Assembly: GCA_020740775.1 (NCBI GenBank)
Contig: JAHEWK010000001.1
Location: 620,001-684,000, forward strand
DNA: 64,000 nucleotides
Origin: Ilyonectria destructans
Lineage: Eukaryota; Ascomycota; Sordariomycetes; Hypocreales; Nectriaceae
Direction: 5' to 3'
Below, in pieces: positions 41,218 to 52,891 of this stretch. The notes beneath the pieces were generated by a model. The model had not been told where the DNA came from. It did not search any database and was given only the letters and a program-made list of their open reading frames with translations. Made by a program: the position numbers and the translations under genes. Each line of letters starts with the position of its first letter. Position 1 is the stretch's first letter.

Positions 41218-43574
41218 TCATCCCCTTTGGTCGCCCAATCCCCAGATCATCGTAGCCCAGTCAAACTGGTTCATATCAGCACCTGACGAGCTTTGTCCAG
41301 TCCCGGGAGGATACATCCCCGTCCCAGTTCCTCCGTAGGTGTTTTGCCAATCCATGGCATATGGGAAGTGGTTGGTGTCAAGCCCCATTGGCATTGGCAT
41401 CGAAAGATCGTTGATGCCCATTTCAATAATACCTTCAGGCTGTATAGGGCTGGCCTCTTGTTCATCTTGCATGATTTGCGAGATCATGCTTCTAATGCGT
41501 GAAATAATCCTTGGTGGCGTTATCGGTTCCCCCAGTCGTGTCAACTCGACTTCACGAGCTTCCCAGACTTTGAGAATGATTTTGTTGAAGAATTTGAAGA
41601 GAGGGGTGTGGGTTCTGTTGAAGTAAACAAATCGAGCGTCAAAACTGTCACTCATAATATCCCACGCTCGCGCGGCATGTTTGCTCACGGGTCGACGTCT
41701 GAGATCTCGAGCGATGTGCATGTACGCAGGAAGTGGGAAATATTTCTCAAGAAGCCAATGATATCCCTTGGTGAGCGGCGAGGACATGAGTTTCGTGTCG
41801 CTCTCGAGCATAGTAAATGCATGGCCAACGACACTGTCGACGTCGGCTTCGGTCGGCTTCTCAGAAGACCCAGAATATCTCCAATAGTACTCCACAATTC
41901 GCCATTTGGCAAGGCTCGCTCGCGACGCCCAGATGGTGAGGTAGTGAAGTGGTATCTCGGGGTCAGAGTGCTTGAAATACTTGTTCTCAATAGTTTCTTC
42001 CAGGGCATCCAGCTCGCTCCCTTCTGGTATGGGCCCGTGTTGGGCATTTTTGGCCAGTGGTTTCAACGCCGGACTAGAAAAATCGAGATAAAATGCCGTA
42101 TGTCGGAGGAAATCAGACATCTCACTGCGGACAACGACAAACAGCGCCTCGGTGCATTTCAGCTCGGCGGGTGGAAGCTCCTTCATCTCTGGTCGAAGTT
42201 CCGATTCGTTCGCGTTCAGAGGAAGTCGGCAGTCCCAGATGGGAGAGATACCCGTGCTTTTGTGATCTGCAAGTTCGCCGATTCGGGAATCGAAAACGAT
42301 GAGTGACCACCAGAGTCTTCGACGCATTTCGGCCTCGAGAGGAGTGCATTTTGCATTGTCCATTTCGTTGTGGATCCCCATACGCCGCGCAATGCGAACC
42401 GCAACGCCAAGTATGGATGACAGTGATCGAGGGTTCGTGCTGGAGCTGACAGAGACCTGGTCTGGTAAGTAAACGTCAGGGGAATATCAGATAAACATAC
42501 CAAATAAAGGTATAGCGCAGTCAAACAGATGCGATCACTCGTCCGTAAATAGCCACAATTTGCGAGGGCTTGCTGTGCGCCAAATTGGTACCTCATGACA
42601 AGATCTCCCTTTGGAGAGCCAAAGAGTGCTTGGCATTCTTCTGCGGGGATGGTGTGAATGGACATGCAATAAATGCTGAACATCAACGCTTCGAGAGAAG
42701 GACTGATATCTGCCATATTACCCATCGCCTGGATTATTCGCGGTTGCAAACTGGGGGTGTGGGTGACTTTGAGGAGTGGGTTGACATTGTCAAGATACGT
42801 TTGCCACAGCCTAAATATGTGCACAGGTTCGGGTTGCAGGGCGGAGAGGTCAACGGATGTTTTTCGAGAGCCGAGCAGGAGATGGTCAGTGTTGTCAAAT
42901 AGTTCATCCCATGCCTCTCTGGCCACGCCCTCTTTGGTATCCTCATTAGAGGAGTCTGATTGGTTTTTCGGTTCAAGAAACTATTGCAAGCTGTAAGTAG
43001 AGCTTCAATTACATATGACGGAGGCGTGCCTACCCCTTGTTTTATGGCATGCCAAAAGTCCCTATCGTAGTTAGCCAACTTGTTCTAGCCTTCATCGGCG
43101 GACGTACCTGGTCTCATGTGGTGTGTCGGGCTGGGCAGTTGGCGACAGAGACGATGAATCTGCACCCGTCGTTGATGGCTGCTCATCGTCTGAATCGCCG
43201 TTGGTTTCCAAGTTGGGAAATGCCTTTGCCCCAGAACAGTCCTTGTGTAACGGCTCGAAGCTGACATTGTTCTGACGGAGCAGGTCTTCGTAATGACGTA
43301 GACGCTCTAGGAGCACTCTCTCAGGAAACCGCCGTCTTCGCGGGCGTGGGATCACGGTTGTGGGCACACATTGCGCGCCGGACCTAACGCAGTTGGAGCA
43401 GGGAAACTTGCGCTCACACTTGACCTTGCGTTGGTGGCAAAGCACACATGCAAGCACGCGCTTGTGTTTGGTCGACGGGGAGAGTAGCGGAGGCGCAGCT
43501 GGAGATGTGGTCGAAGGCGTGGCGGAAGAAGTACCTGGGGTCGTCTTCTCCCGCGTCGGCAGAGCCGTTGACAT
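41218..43574 (-). CDS. Zn2Cys6 transcription factor 3
   Basis: Four exons (43574-43108, 43061-43034, 42980-42501, 42456-41218) give 737 residues. The second exon has only 28 bases (RDFWHAIKQG) but both of its introns are well formed, and it keeps the frame. The zinc cluster is ACVLCHQRKVKCERKFPCSNCVRSGAQC in parts (C-x2-C-x6-C-x5-C-x2-C-x6-C), followed by a basic stretch PRPRRRRFPE and a coiled-coil dimerisation segment (ERLRHYEDLLRQ). The fungal-specific domain contains WQTYLDNVNPLLKVTHTPS, ALMFSIYCMSIHTI and the strong motif RIARRMGIHNE...PLEAEMRRRLWWSLIVFDSRI. The C terminus is Gly/Met/Gln-rich with acidic-aromatic residues (NQFDWATMIWGLGD), a possible activation domain. It is a nuclear regulator with no clear target; the oligopeptide transporter is the nearest gene in the same orientation. 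Confidence 0.88.
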
Positions 43575-44308
43575 GGCTTCTGAACCGGGAATAGAATGCC
43601 AAGACTGGCCGTGATGTTATCTGCTGAGAAAAGGAGTATTCCTTTGCGGCTCGAAAACTGCCAGTCAGCTAGACTCGGAGTCGGGAGGATTGTATGCAGG
43701 CTGATGCCTAGTCATGATCCGACCCAATAGAACGCCAGACACGCACTGAAGCCTTGCGGCCTTTTCTAATGTCCGATCAGGTGATGTTGATCTACCCAAA
43801 TTGGGACTTTTTAGCGTCTGACAGCCAAGTTGTCAATTGCATCAACGCAAAGGCCCAGGCGATGTTTTTTTTTTTTTTTTTTAGGAGGATAAGGCGACAA
43901 TATGGGTCGGATATATTGTGTCAATTGGTCATATTATATATAGCATGAATTCGATCTACAATCAGTGACTCTGCGTTCTGAGGCTGATGAGCTATCTCGT
44001 GGCCCACAAGTCGCTCCACCCAGCTGATGAATTCTACCAGATTTAACAAGACGAAAATGAAACCATCGTAAACATCCATAAATGATGGAACGGATAGACG
44101 GTTATCAGGATTGCGAATGGGTATGTATCAATCATTTGTTGATAAAGAAACATATTTAATTTATATATCAATCCAGGCCCCGGGCTCATCACCGCTTGGC
44201 TAGCCCCGAGGTTTATACCTCATAAAGTGCCCTACCACCACGAAGAAGAAGAAAAGAAATACACATATCCGATCAAAGCCACACATATGTGCTCATTATG
44301 CCGAGCAC
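43575..44308. other. intergenic region with an 18-base T run
   Basis: Promoter of regulator 3 and 3' region of the secreted-protein gene. A run of 18 T residues lies at 43865-43882. No gene seen. Confidence 0.5.
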
Positions 44309-45818
44309 TTACGAGACCGGTGTAGCTTTGAGGTAGTTGCAGTTCGGATCGTCAAAGGGGCTCCCGCAGCCGACATCGTTGTCCTTCTCAATGAAGACAG
44401 TGGGGAGGGTGAAGTAGCACGTCGGCACTTGGCCCCAGACCATACTGCCCAGGTCGATATCATCGTTATCACCGCCGTTGAGCGCACAGTCAATGTTGGC
44501 GCGGTAGTACGGCTCACGGTCACCGAGCCCGTACGAGGCCATCTTGTCGTAAATGTCCGCTTCAACCTCGACCCAGTCGTTGATGCGATTGTTGTTCGGG
44601 TTGTTTCTCATAATGTAGAAGCAGTACTCTTCACCGGCCTTGAGCTCTAGCCATTGGCGGCCGGGGGCATAGCCGCAGTCCTCGCGCGAGAGATAGCCAT
44701 TGCGCTTGTCGGCAACGAGGTGCAGCCTGGCGGCTTTCATCACATCGTTGGCCACCTTCTTCTGGATGTTGTTGCTGATGGAAGCGATTGCAACGCGGAC
44801 GGCCTCTTCATCATCGTCGACGAGGAACCAGCCACCGTTGAAGAACTTGGCAATCTTGGTCTCATACGTGTCCCACTTGGGTGCAGGCAGGGAATTGTAC
44901 TCATCCTCGCTGGTGCCGCCGCCTGTGGCGATCCGGAGGGTGTTCTCCAGGGCAGTGGTGGCCTGGTCGAAGGCGTTGGCGAGGGCGCTTGAGATGGAAC
45001 CTTGGTCGATCGGCTCCTGACCCTCGCCGGCGAGGCCGGAGAAGATACCGCCTAGGATACCGAAGCCCGCAGCGATACCGCCACCCTGATACCAGTTGTG
45101 TTAGCCGCCACTGAAATGGGAGGTGAAACGAAGACAAAGAAGGGTAACGTACAGCTCCCGGAACGAGACCTCCAACGGCGTTACCAATGGTAGAAGCAGC
45201 AGCCAGCCAGCCTAGGACATTACCCGGCTCGCTTTCAGACCCATCAAAGTCGGTGACCATCTGTGGGATCCTCAACCCGTTAATGAGAGTCTCTTGGGTG
45301 AGTTGGCGACTGAGCTCTTTGAACTTTTCGTGCAGGCCCTTGACGGCCTGGAAGATCCAGTACGAGTTCTTAGCCAGGGGGTATGTTCCGAACTTGTCGA
45401 ACTGGTCTTCGCAGCTCATGCCGTTCATGGGGTTGCAGTCGTTGCCAAGGGCGGCGCAGCCGGCAGCACCAGACTTGCCTGATGTACCGCCCTGGACTTG
45501 GTCCTCCATGTTCTTGACCCACGAGTTCTCATGCTCTGTTTGTGGTTCGGACGGTCAGCAATCCATTTCTTGGTGGTCTCTTCGTGGTTTACGTAGATGG
45601 ATTGAAGAGTATTACTTACCCCACTGGCCCTTGATGAAGAGCTCAAGAGAAACGCCGGCTGCGGTCCTTTCCCAAAGGTCGTCAGCACCTTCTGGGGTTC
45701 GGAGGTCCCAACCCTTGCAGAGTGTCTCCTTGCTGTCCAAGACATCTTGTCGCTTGCTAAAAAGCGGCGATGCGCTTGACGAAGCAGCAAAGGCTAGAAG
45801 AGCGGTGGTGGACCTCAT
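44309..45818 (-). CDS. secreted protein of unknown function (DUF7872-like)
   Basis: Three exons (45818-45620, 45535-45153, 45085-44309) give 452 residues. The N terminus is a short signal peptide (MRSTTALLAFAASSSAS) followed by a possible Lys-Arg processing site (SKRQ). The body has LRTPEGADDLWERT, GEHENSWVKNME, a Cys-rich part (GCAALGNDCNPMNGMSCEDQF), helical YWIFQAVKGLHEKFKELSRQL, a Gly-rich hydrophobic stretch (GGGIAAGFGILGGIFSGLAG), and a C-terminal half rich in Asp/Asn with several cysteines. The pattern agrees with what I remember of a fungal secreted family listed as DUF7872, but I cannot confirm the assignment. No catalytic motif is evident. The Gly-rich middle could be a membrane-interacting or flexible helix. 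Exons splice in frame and a TATA box lies upstream. Confidence 0.75.
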
Positions 45819-45992
45819 CGTGAGAACTGAGGTCTATGGAAGCTGGGCGGTTAAAATAACGTAGATTAAAGACGAGATCCCAAAGAGTAGGTCTCCGGCG
45901 CTAAGGGCTTGAGCTGTTTCGTCTTCAAGAAGGCGAAGAGGATTGATGCCGATGTTCAACAAAAGCTCAAACACAGGAAGCAGAGACAAGAC

Positions 45993-46000
45993 CCTTTATA
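45993..46000 (-). promoter_or_regulatory. putative TATA box of the secreted-protein gene
   Basis: TATAAAGG on the minus strand, about 175 bases upstream of the ATG. The position is plausible; there is no direct proof. Confidence 0.35.
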
Positions 46001-48706
46001 TGTATTGCTCCGGCCTGAAGGCCCGCAAGTAGGCCATAATGGTGATGCCTGGTATAACTAGGCTCGTGATGTGGACATTTTCCCATCTTAGTTTGGCGAG
46101 ATGAATTCTGAAGTGTCGATGATGATCAGTCCACGAAGGATCGAATTCCCTACTTGCTATTAGATAAGATTGGCTGCACTAATACACATTGAGCAACAAA
46201 TCAAGGTAACCTTAGCTTTAAGGATCTTTGGCGGGGGTGCAGAAGGATTCGGCAGGATTGAGGATCCGGGAGGATTATGAACTCCACAGGATTAATAAGG
46301 ACTCGGCAGGATCGTTCGCTGCCTTTTGCTTCCCTGTCGCTATAAATCCAGCCCCCAATGCCAGTGCCAAGGCGGTTCGCACGGGGAGAGCATAGCCGCC
46401 GGGAAGCGCCAAGAATGCCCCGTAGTGTGTTTTATGTGACATCAAGAATCCGCCCATGCCACCTTGCCCCACAGGAATTTGGCCGTTGATCAACTTTGAA
46501 TCAAGTTTTCGACACACTCAGTTGCGGCCATCGCTTGGCACAAACCTGATTAAGAAGTGTGCCTACTCTCAGCCGCAATTCTGACATGAGACGGAACAGG
46601 AGAGACACCTCGGGGAATAAAGAAGCGACGGTCAGTCGGCCCCAAGCATTTCACAGCCTAACCCTCAAGTATCCCGTACAGTAGCATCATATCTCAGGTG
46701 CTCGTACCCGCCGGTCATTTTCCAAATGGATTTCACCGCATGTCTACAATGCCCCGTAGGGCTCGATCTGTACTACGTACTCGACACAGTGACGGGGGTC
46801 CATGATGCAGTGGGGAGACGGGTGATTGTAAAATTCAACAGACATATTAGCGTCTTGGCATTTGCAACGCCCCCAGATCCTTGTGGGACTTTGGGGCAGT
46901 GAAACAGGGATCCCTCGCTATTCTTGAGTTATTACATTATGAAACAGCCCTGTAGGGCAGTCGATTGGACGGCCTTCCCCTAATTCCGTGATTCTGCCAT
47001 CCTACCATCACGGCTATGCAAGCACGTTCCTTCCAGGCCCGATGCATGAGTTTATTAGGAATGACAAGGAGAGGAAGCGAATATTGACCCTTTTTCCAGT
47101 CCAGAGTTGAAGATCAGCCAAGCTGAGACTAGGATTGATCCACACGTCACCAATCACAGCATACAATGCCACCATCTAACAGAGGTCCTCAATTTAGACT
47201 GGGACATCGCAACAGATAGCTGCCTGGTAGCAGTGTCTCTCAATGTGGACTTTTAATGGCACAGCTCGAGCCCATTGCCCGCATCGCAGAGACTGGATTT
47301 GTCTTTGCTGTAGGAGAAATGATAGGAAACCGCCATAGAAACATACCGGCAGATTTGTTCAATCTCTTCTACAGTTTTAGCCGCGGTGGCTGAGGAGGTG
47401 ACGTTCCAGTTCAAACCAACGAACAGGTAACATTGCCGGATAGGACGGAAGTCAGAATAGAAGGTATCTATATGGATACCTTGTGGGTCTCTAATGCCCT
47501 TGGGATCCGAAATCAGCCTCTGTCCGTAGTACGGGACTAAAATGAGGACCATTCAGAGACGTGTAGGCTCATAACCATCAAATACCTAATTTAAATGAGA
47601 TTGTCTGAAGATTCACATATACTATGAGTCCCACGCTGGCAACCTCTTAGCCTACTATCCAAACGATCATGTCTTTCTCAGCACGCTTAGACTAGATCTT
47701 TGCAAAAAGGTAATGAGTCGGATCCGAGGCGGCCCTTTCATTGGCTGAATACGCTCAGCGCACGATTGATGTGTGGGCCTGTTTCTACTCCTTCAAATAA
47801 ATAATAAAAGTCAGATACGTATATAGTGAGAATCAGAGCCTTTCCAGTGAGCCAAGAACCCTAGTGCAGAAGTATTATGCTCAACACGCGGATTGTTGGG
47901 TGAGCGAAGATATTCTTTCGTCGCCTGCCCCAGATTGTCGATAAATACCCCGCCCGCTGTCATTTCTAACGCTTAGGACCAAGAGCGGTGCAGAACGTGG
48001 CACATACTTGTCTAGTTGCGCATTAGTCTCTCAAATATGATGCATGGCTTTTATAGTTTCTCGAGTACACGGGGGTTACCCTCTCCGTGTTTCGAGGCTC
48101 ATATTTGGCTATCGCTACACTACACGAGTATGTCTTGGCCTGGTCAAAACGCTAGAAGGAGAGAACTAAACCAAAATGGAGCGAGGCTGAGAAAGCCATA
48201 AGGTAGCCAGCTGGGGATACCAATGCAGTACAATCATTATGCCAAGGTCCCTATGCAAGCCTCATGAAAATTCTGCCGCTCCATCGACAGGCAGAAGTGC
48301 AACGTTTGACACCCTCTTACCTCAGCTGAGGGTTGATCGCTTCCGTGTCCGCTCTCTAAACCGATCAGGCTTCCAATAAGAGTTGGCCAAACTGAGACAC
48401 AGGACTTGAGTGGCTTAAGATTCCCTCCAATCCATATGAGGTTGCCAGTGTCGATCCTCCTAAACGCCTTGTGGCTTTTTCTTAGGCTGTTTGTCACTCT
48501 CAGCCGCACAAGGCTACCAATCAATGGGGAGTCCATATAACGCCACATCGCGAGTACTTTAAGATAAGCCAAGACAATCACATTTATAAAAGGATGATAT
48601 CTGCTACTCATGTTCCTCTCCAGTTGTAGCACTTGTTTACTGCCAGATCTGCCCGCCACGAATTTCATTCATCCATCACTTCCTTTGAACAGTAGTCCGA
48701 GGTGCC
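46001..48706. other. gene-poor stretch of 2.7 kb
   Basis: No gene could be supported. Weak candidates are minus-strand frames at 46275-46517, 47253-47552 and 48237-48668. The 47253-47552 frame has an N-glycosylation site (NVT), a few cysteines and a possible 39-base intron, so a small protein is conceivable but unproven. Confidence 0.4.
46240..46313. repeat. degenerate AGGATT-type tandem repeat
   Basis: Five irregular units ending in (C/G)AGGAT(T/C) follow each other (AGAAGGATTCGG, CAGGATTGAGG, GGAGGATTATG, CAGGATTAATA, GGCAGGATCG). Non-coding. Confidence 0.45.
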
Positions 48707-50482
48707 ATGGACTCTCATCAATACGCTTTGGTTGAACGGCACCGCCCGCCTCAAGCTCCGCCTTCACCTTCCACCGGCCATGCCAGCAAGCAATCTCTGC
48801 CACCTTCGGACACAGAGCAGACCACTTGGCATCAGAGGACTGGGACATCCCAAGTAGTCCAAAACCCAAAGGCCTTAATGTTTAAAATGGCGACACTTTA
48901 CTTTATCGGTACTGTTCAGCCCCTACAAGTCCCGGGCCGCCACTTTCTCATCAACCATAGGCCTGGGTTTGATCATCGCGCATTTCATGTTCTTTTATTT
49001 GCTAGATGGAAAAGCCGTTGAACGAACCAAAATTTCCCAAGGCTCCCAGTCAGCGATAGCCAACTTGCTCACCCTCGTGGCCGAAGTCTGCCTGCTGAGT
49101 GGCATCGGCGTCTCGTATGATCAATTGTTGGCACGATTATGTACCAAAACATCTTTGCGCAATGACGCGATGGAAAAGCTGAAAACTCTGGTTTCTAGTC
49201 CGTGGAATCTTTTTCGGCCGACACTCTTGATCGGTGCCTTGGGCCAGTGGACCATCGCACTCACCTGTCTTTTGATATCAATCACGGCTGTGTTCCCGCC
49301 AGGTGCCTTGGAAGTTGAATTTGAAGATGGCGTGGTTCCAAGAACTTTCAGCAATGTGCCATCTTTTAATGTCAGCGACTGGGGCAACGGAACGCTGCAG
49401 GACTTCGTCAATTATGCCATGTTTGAAATGAATGCCGACTTAAGCTTTATGTGCGTATTTACGCTCCGATCCTTCAGTAATAACTGCTAAATACACACGG
49501 TATAGGAACGCAATTCGACCTGATCTGAGTGCTATTGCTCGTTCCGTTCTTACATCTGGCGAGCACATCCCGGTACCATCACCTTGCAACGGTCCATGCC
49601 GGTACAGCATAGACTTGAATGGACCTCGATTCCATTGTCATGCTGTGAAATTAAACAACTCAATGACTGAGGGTTGCGGTCTAGCCTACAGCCTCGTGGA
49701 TGATGCCAACTTTGACACCGATTATAAAATCAAGAACAACTCTTTTAGGGTTATTTGGCGTCCTACACCCGACACCTGCGAATCTGACGAATATCGGACG
49801 CTGCGATGCTCCATATCTCTGGCAACATATCAACTCGATATCGAGAACTTTTCTAATGGGACTCAATCAATTGAGGGTCGTGTTAAAACCGACAGCAACA
49901 TATGGACGGATGATTCACCACTACAAGCCCAATTCTATTATTACTACATGAACGGGCAGCAGGGCCTAGATGCGCCGTTCGACGCTCCCATTAATCAGTC
50001 ACAGCTAACCACAAGCTTCGAGAACACGCAGGCATATGCTATCAGCCGCGCTGCTCTTGAAGCTATGGGAGGCGAAGTCAATTATGGTGAGTTTATTTAA
50101 AGCATCTCAACGCCCAGGTCACGTAGTCACTGACATGGTCCCAGCCACCGACGGACCAATTCCAATCATATGGGGTAACGGTACAGCAGTCGTTGGTAGC
50201 CCATACATGGGTCTTGAGGACCGCTGGAATGCTCGGTTTAACATCACTCCCCACAACCTTGAACGCTATCTTCGTGACGTGGTTATCTCAACCATCTCGC
50301 TAAATCCAAGCGGTCAGCCGCAATGGACAAATGAGAACGATGTCGAAGCACTCGAAGGGGCCCCAACCTACAAGTTCAAAGGGCTGATCCCTTTTATCAT
50401 ACAATACGCGCTGTGTCTAGGTGCTACAACGATAATTTACTTTTGGGGAATTTGGGCTCTCTACAAGAATGCATCAGGATGA
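48707..50482 (+). CDS. fungal integral membrane protein, function unknown
   Basis: Four exons (48707-48908, 48961-49450, 49506-50086, 50145-50482) give 536 residues. The first 57 residues are hydrophilic and Pro/Gln-rich. Then come membrane segments: TLYFIGLGLIIAHFMFFYLL, a second around NLLTLVAEVCLLSGIGVSYDQLL, a third at GQWTIALTCLLISITAVF, then a ~260-residue extracytoplasmic region with many N-glycosylation sites (NVS, NGT, NNS, NFS, NQS, NGT, NIT), and one final segment near the C terminus (IPFIIQYALCLGATTIIYFWGIWALY). This layout (three segments, glycosylated domain, one segment) recurs in large ascomycete families without known function. It is probably at the plasma membrane or vacuole. 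All introns restore frame. Confidence 0.75.
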
Positions 50483-51494
50483 AATCCATTTTCTTGACAC
50501 TATTGTAACAAGGAATCTCAGCCAAACTTTCATGACATGGATACAGCCTCGACGAAGTTGCCAAGTTAGAGAAAATGAGAAGGCAAGGATGTTTTATGAG
50601 GTGTTTTGATGCTTGCTTCCACCATTCTCATGTGCAACACAGATTTCGTCTTCTAACGAGCCCAAAATCCACTATTTTGCCAATGGGTAACAGTTTCCTA
50701 TGCTTCAAGCTATTCAATTTCATTATGTGTTCTTGTCTCTAAAGGGAATTCTAGGAGAAAAATGTCGTCGGTGTAGGGTAAGTTGCGGCTATGGGCGATT
50801 ATTTACCAGTGGCATATTCTCTTCTTCGAATTTGCACTGGCCAGTGTATAGGGCATATATTATGCTACTGTTGTGGCCAAGCCGCTTCCTCTTCATAGAA
50901 AATATGAATTGTCTGACTTCTCATAATAACAAGCAAACTTAGATTATGATTGATATCGTTATTCCATCAACCAGACATCATAACTGTAGATGGGTTGCAC
51001 CCACCTCTAATCGCCATCAGCAAAATGTGTAGGACGTGGGACCGGCCTGTTTCGGCCTGACACGGCATTACATTCACTAGAGTGTGACGCGCTTATCGAA
51101 GGGATGCGGAATATGGGCTTTGGAGCGGAATGATAGCAAAGCCCTTCTGCAGGGTTGACTAACATCGCACACGCGATTGGCCTTGGCGCATCCTACCATT
51201 TCCCCGCATCACCAATATCCGCGGCAATGTGGGAACGCCTTTGAACGGTAAATCACCACGACTATCGATCAAATTTACCGAAGTTTTGTGGCTATTGGAC
51301 GGTGTGATTGAGTATGCATACGCCCGGTCTAATGATGGTTGTCGGAAATGCCAGTCGGAACAGAGAGGATGAGAAAGAGTAGGTCGGAACAAGGAGCCAT
51401 GACTTCTTGAGAAGGCAGGCAAACCAACCTCGGAAAACCTTTCCGAATACCGTCAATAGAGTCATTATGATCCCAACTTGGACAGAAGCTTCGA
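50483..51494. other. intergenic region, no gene seen
   Basis: About 1 kb holding the 3' region of the membrane-protein gene and the promoter of the aldolase-like gene. Short frames only. Confidence 0.5.
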
Positions 51495-51502
51495 TATAAA
51501 AG
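51495..51502 (+). promoter_or_regulatory. putative TATA box of the aldolase-like gene
   Basis: TATAAAAG, 124 bases upstream of the chosen ATG, followed by a pyrimidine-rich stretch that could include the transcription start. Confidence 0.5.
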
Positions 51503-51625
51503 GGGAGTATAGTGCGACACCATATCCACCCTCATCTTCATTCTTCTTGATAGCACCGACACTCCAGGAATTACCTCCGAACAGACATCCCCGCTATTCA
51601 ATTCAAAGTAGTCGTGCCCAGAAAG

Positions 51626-52669
51626 ATGTCCTCGACAACAACTAAAACATATACGAGCGGGGACCCCCGCCTAGCCATCGTGGATGATGAAGCTGAGCAA
51701 GCGCCCAAGTTCGACGACCCCTACGAAGAGCGCAAATACCTCAAGCATCGCCTTGCTCTTGCCTTTCGTGTTTTTGCGAACTTTGGGCTCGCAGAAGGTG
51801 TTGCTGGGCATATCACTGTCAGGGATCCGGTCGATTGCAATAGCTTTTGGGTAAATCCTTTTGGTATGTGATTAGTTCTTGATAGGGTTGCACAGATCAC
51901 GGGAATGTGCTCAGTTATGGCCGAACAGAGAAACATACCCTTAATAATGTTGCGAATCCATATCATATTAACAAATGGGCTTAGGTATGCATTTCTCGCT
52001 CATTCGAGACGAAGACCTCATTCGTGTTGATCATGACGGCAATGTCGTCGATGGTGGCAAGAACAGGAGGCTAAACTATGGTATGCTTAATCACATTCAC
52101 TATTTAATTGTCATCCATTTTACACGGTCGCTAACTCCTCTCCAGCCGCCTACGCGATCCATGCCGAGATCCACAAGGCACGCCCAGACGTGCTATGTGC
52201 GGCCCATTCACACAGCACTTATGGACGAGCCTTCAGTGCCACGGGGCGGTCACTGCAAATGCTAACCCAAGACTTTTGTGTCTTCTGGAAAGACCATATT
52301 CTGTGGTCCAATTTTGCTGGCCTCGTTCTGGCCCCCAGTGAAGGCAAGGCGATTGCTGCCGCGTTGGGGAATAGGAAGGCAGCCATACTTGGAAACCACG
52401 GAATCATGACTCTGGGGCCTACCATTGAAGCCACTGTTGCATGGTTTGTGTTGTTTGAGCGGTGCTGTCAGATACAGTTACTGGCCGATGCGAGCGCTGC
52501 CGGCTCGGGGCAGCCGCTTGTAACTATTGGTGAAGAGGAGGCTAAATCTACTTGGGAGGCAGTTGGAACAATGGGGAATGGGTATTTTCAGGGACTGCCA
52601 CTCTTCCAAGTCGCAGAGCGAGAGTTTGGAGAGAGAACGCTACTGGGCAAGGGGTTGAAGGCACTGTAG
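51626..52669 (+). CDS. class II aldolase/adducin-domain protein
   Basis: Three exons (51626-51863, 51985-52080, 52146-52669) give 285 residues. The ATG of MSSTTTK was chosen; an in-frame ATG four codons upstream is possible. The class II aldolase/adducin fold is shown by RVFANFGLAEGVAGHITVRDP, SFWVNPFGMHFSLI, VDHDGNVVDGGKN, the metal-binding AAHSHSTYGRAFS (two histidines) and LGNHGIMTLGPTIEATV (third histidine). The glutamate-type base typical of fuculose aldolases was not pinned down. Fungal relatives are cytosolic and usually uncharacterised; known family reactions are aldol cleavage of sugar phosphates, dehydration and decarboxylation. The first intron is 121 bases, longer than the others here; splicing it gives an uninterrupted match, so I trust it. 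The C terminus is short after the family core. Confidence 0.88.
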
Positions 52670-52891
52670 GGCTATGTGTGATGGCGGCAAAGTCTGCGCC
52701 AAGACAGATTAGGACGTCCTTATTCACAACACTGAAATTTGCAACTAAACTCACGGTAGAGATGTCTAGGAACTATGCTTAGTAACATTGTAGAAATTTG
52801 TACTTAATGCAGGCTAGTCTGGGTATGAACAAACACGATATTATCTCACAAAGGAAAAAGTGCCTTCAGGCCGAGAGTACGCCGACCAGTA

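Noticed and set aside
45187..45864. 225-codon plus-strand frame
   Set aside because: It is antisense to the secreted-protein gene, which has a signal peptide and three in-frame splices.
48237..48668. 143-codon minus-strand frame
   Set aside because: It covers the promoter region of the membrane-protein gene and has no family-like features.
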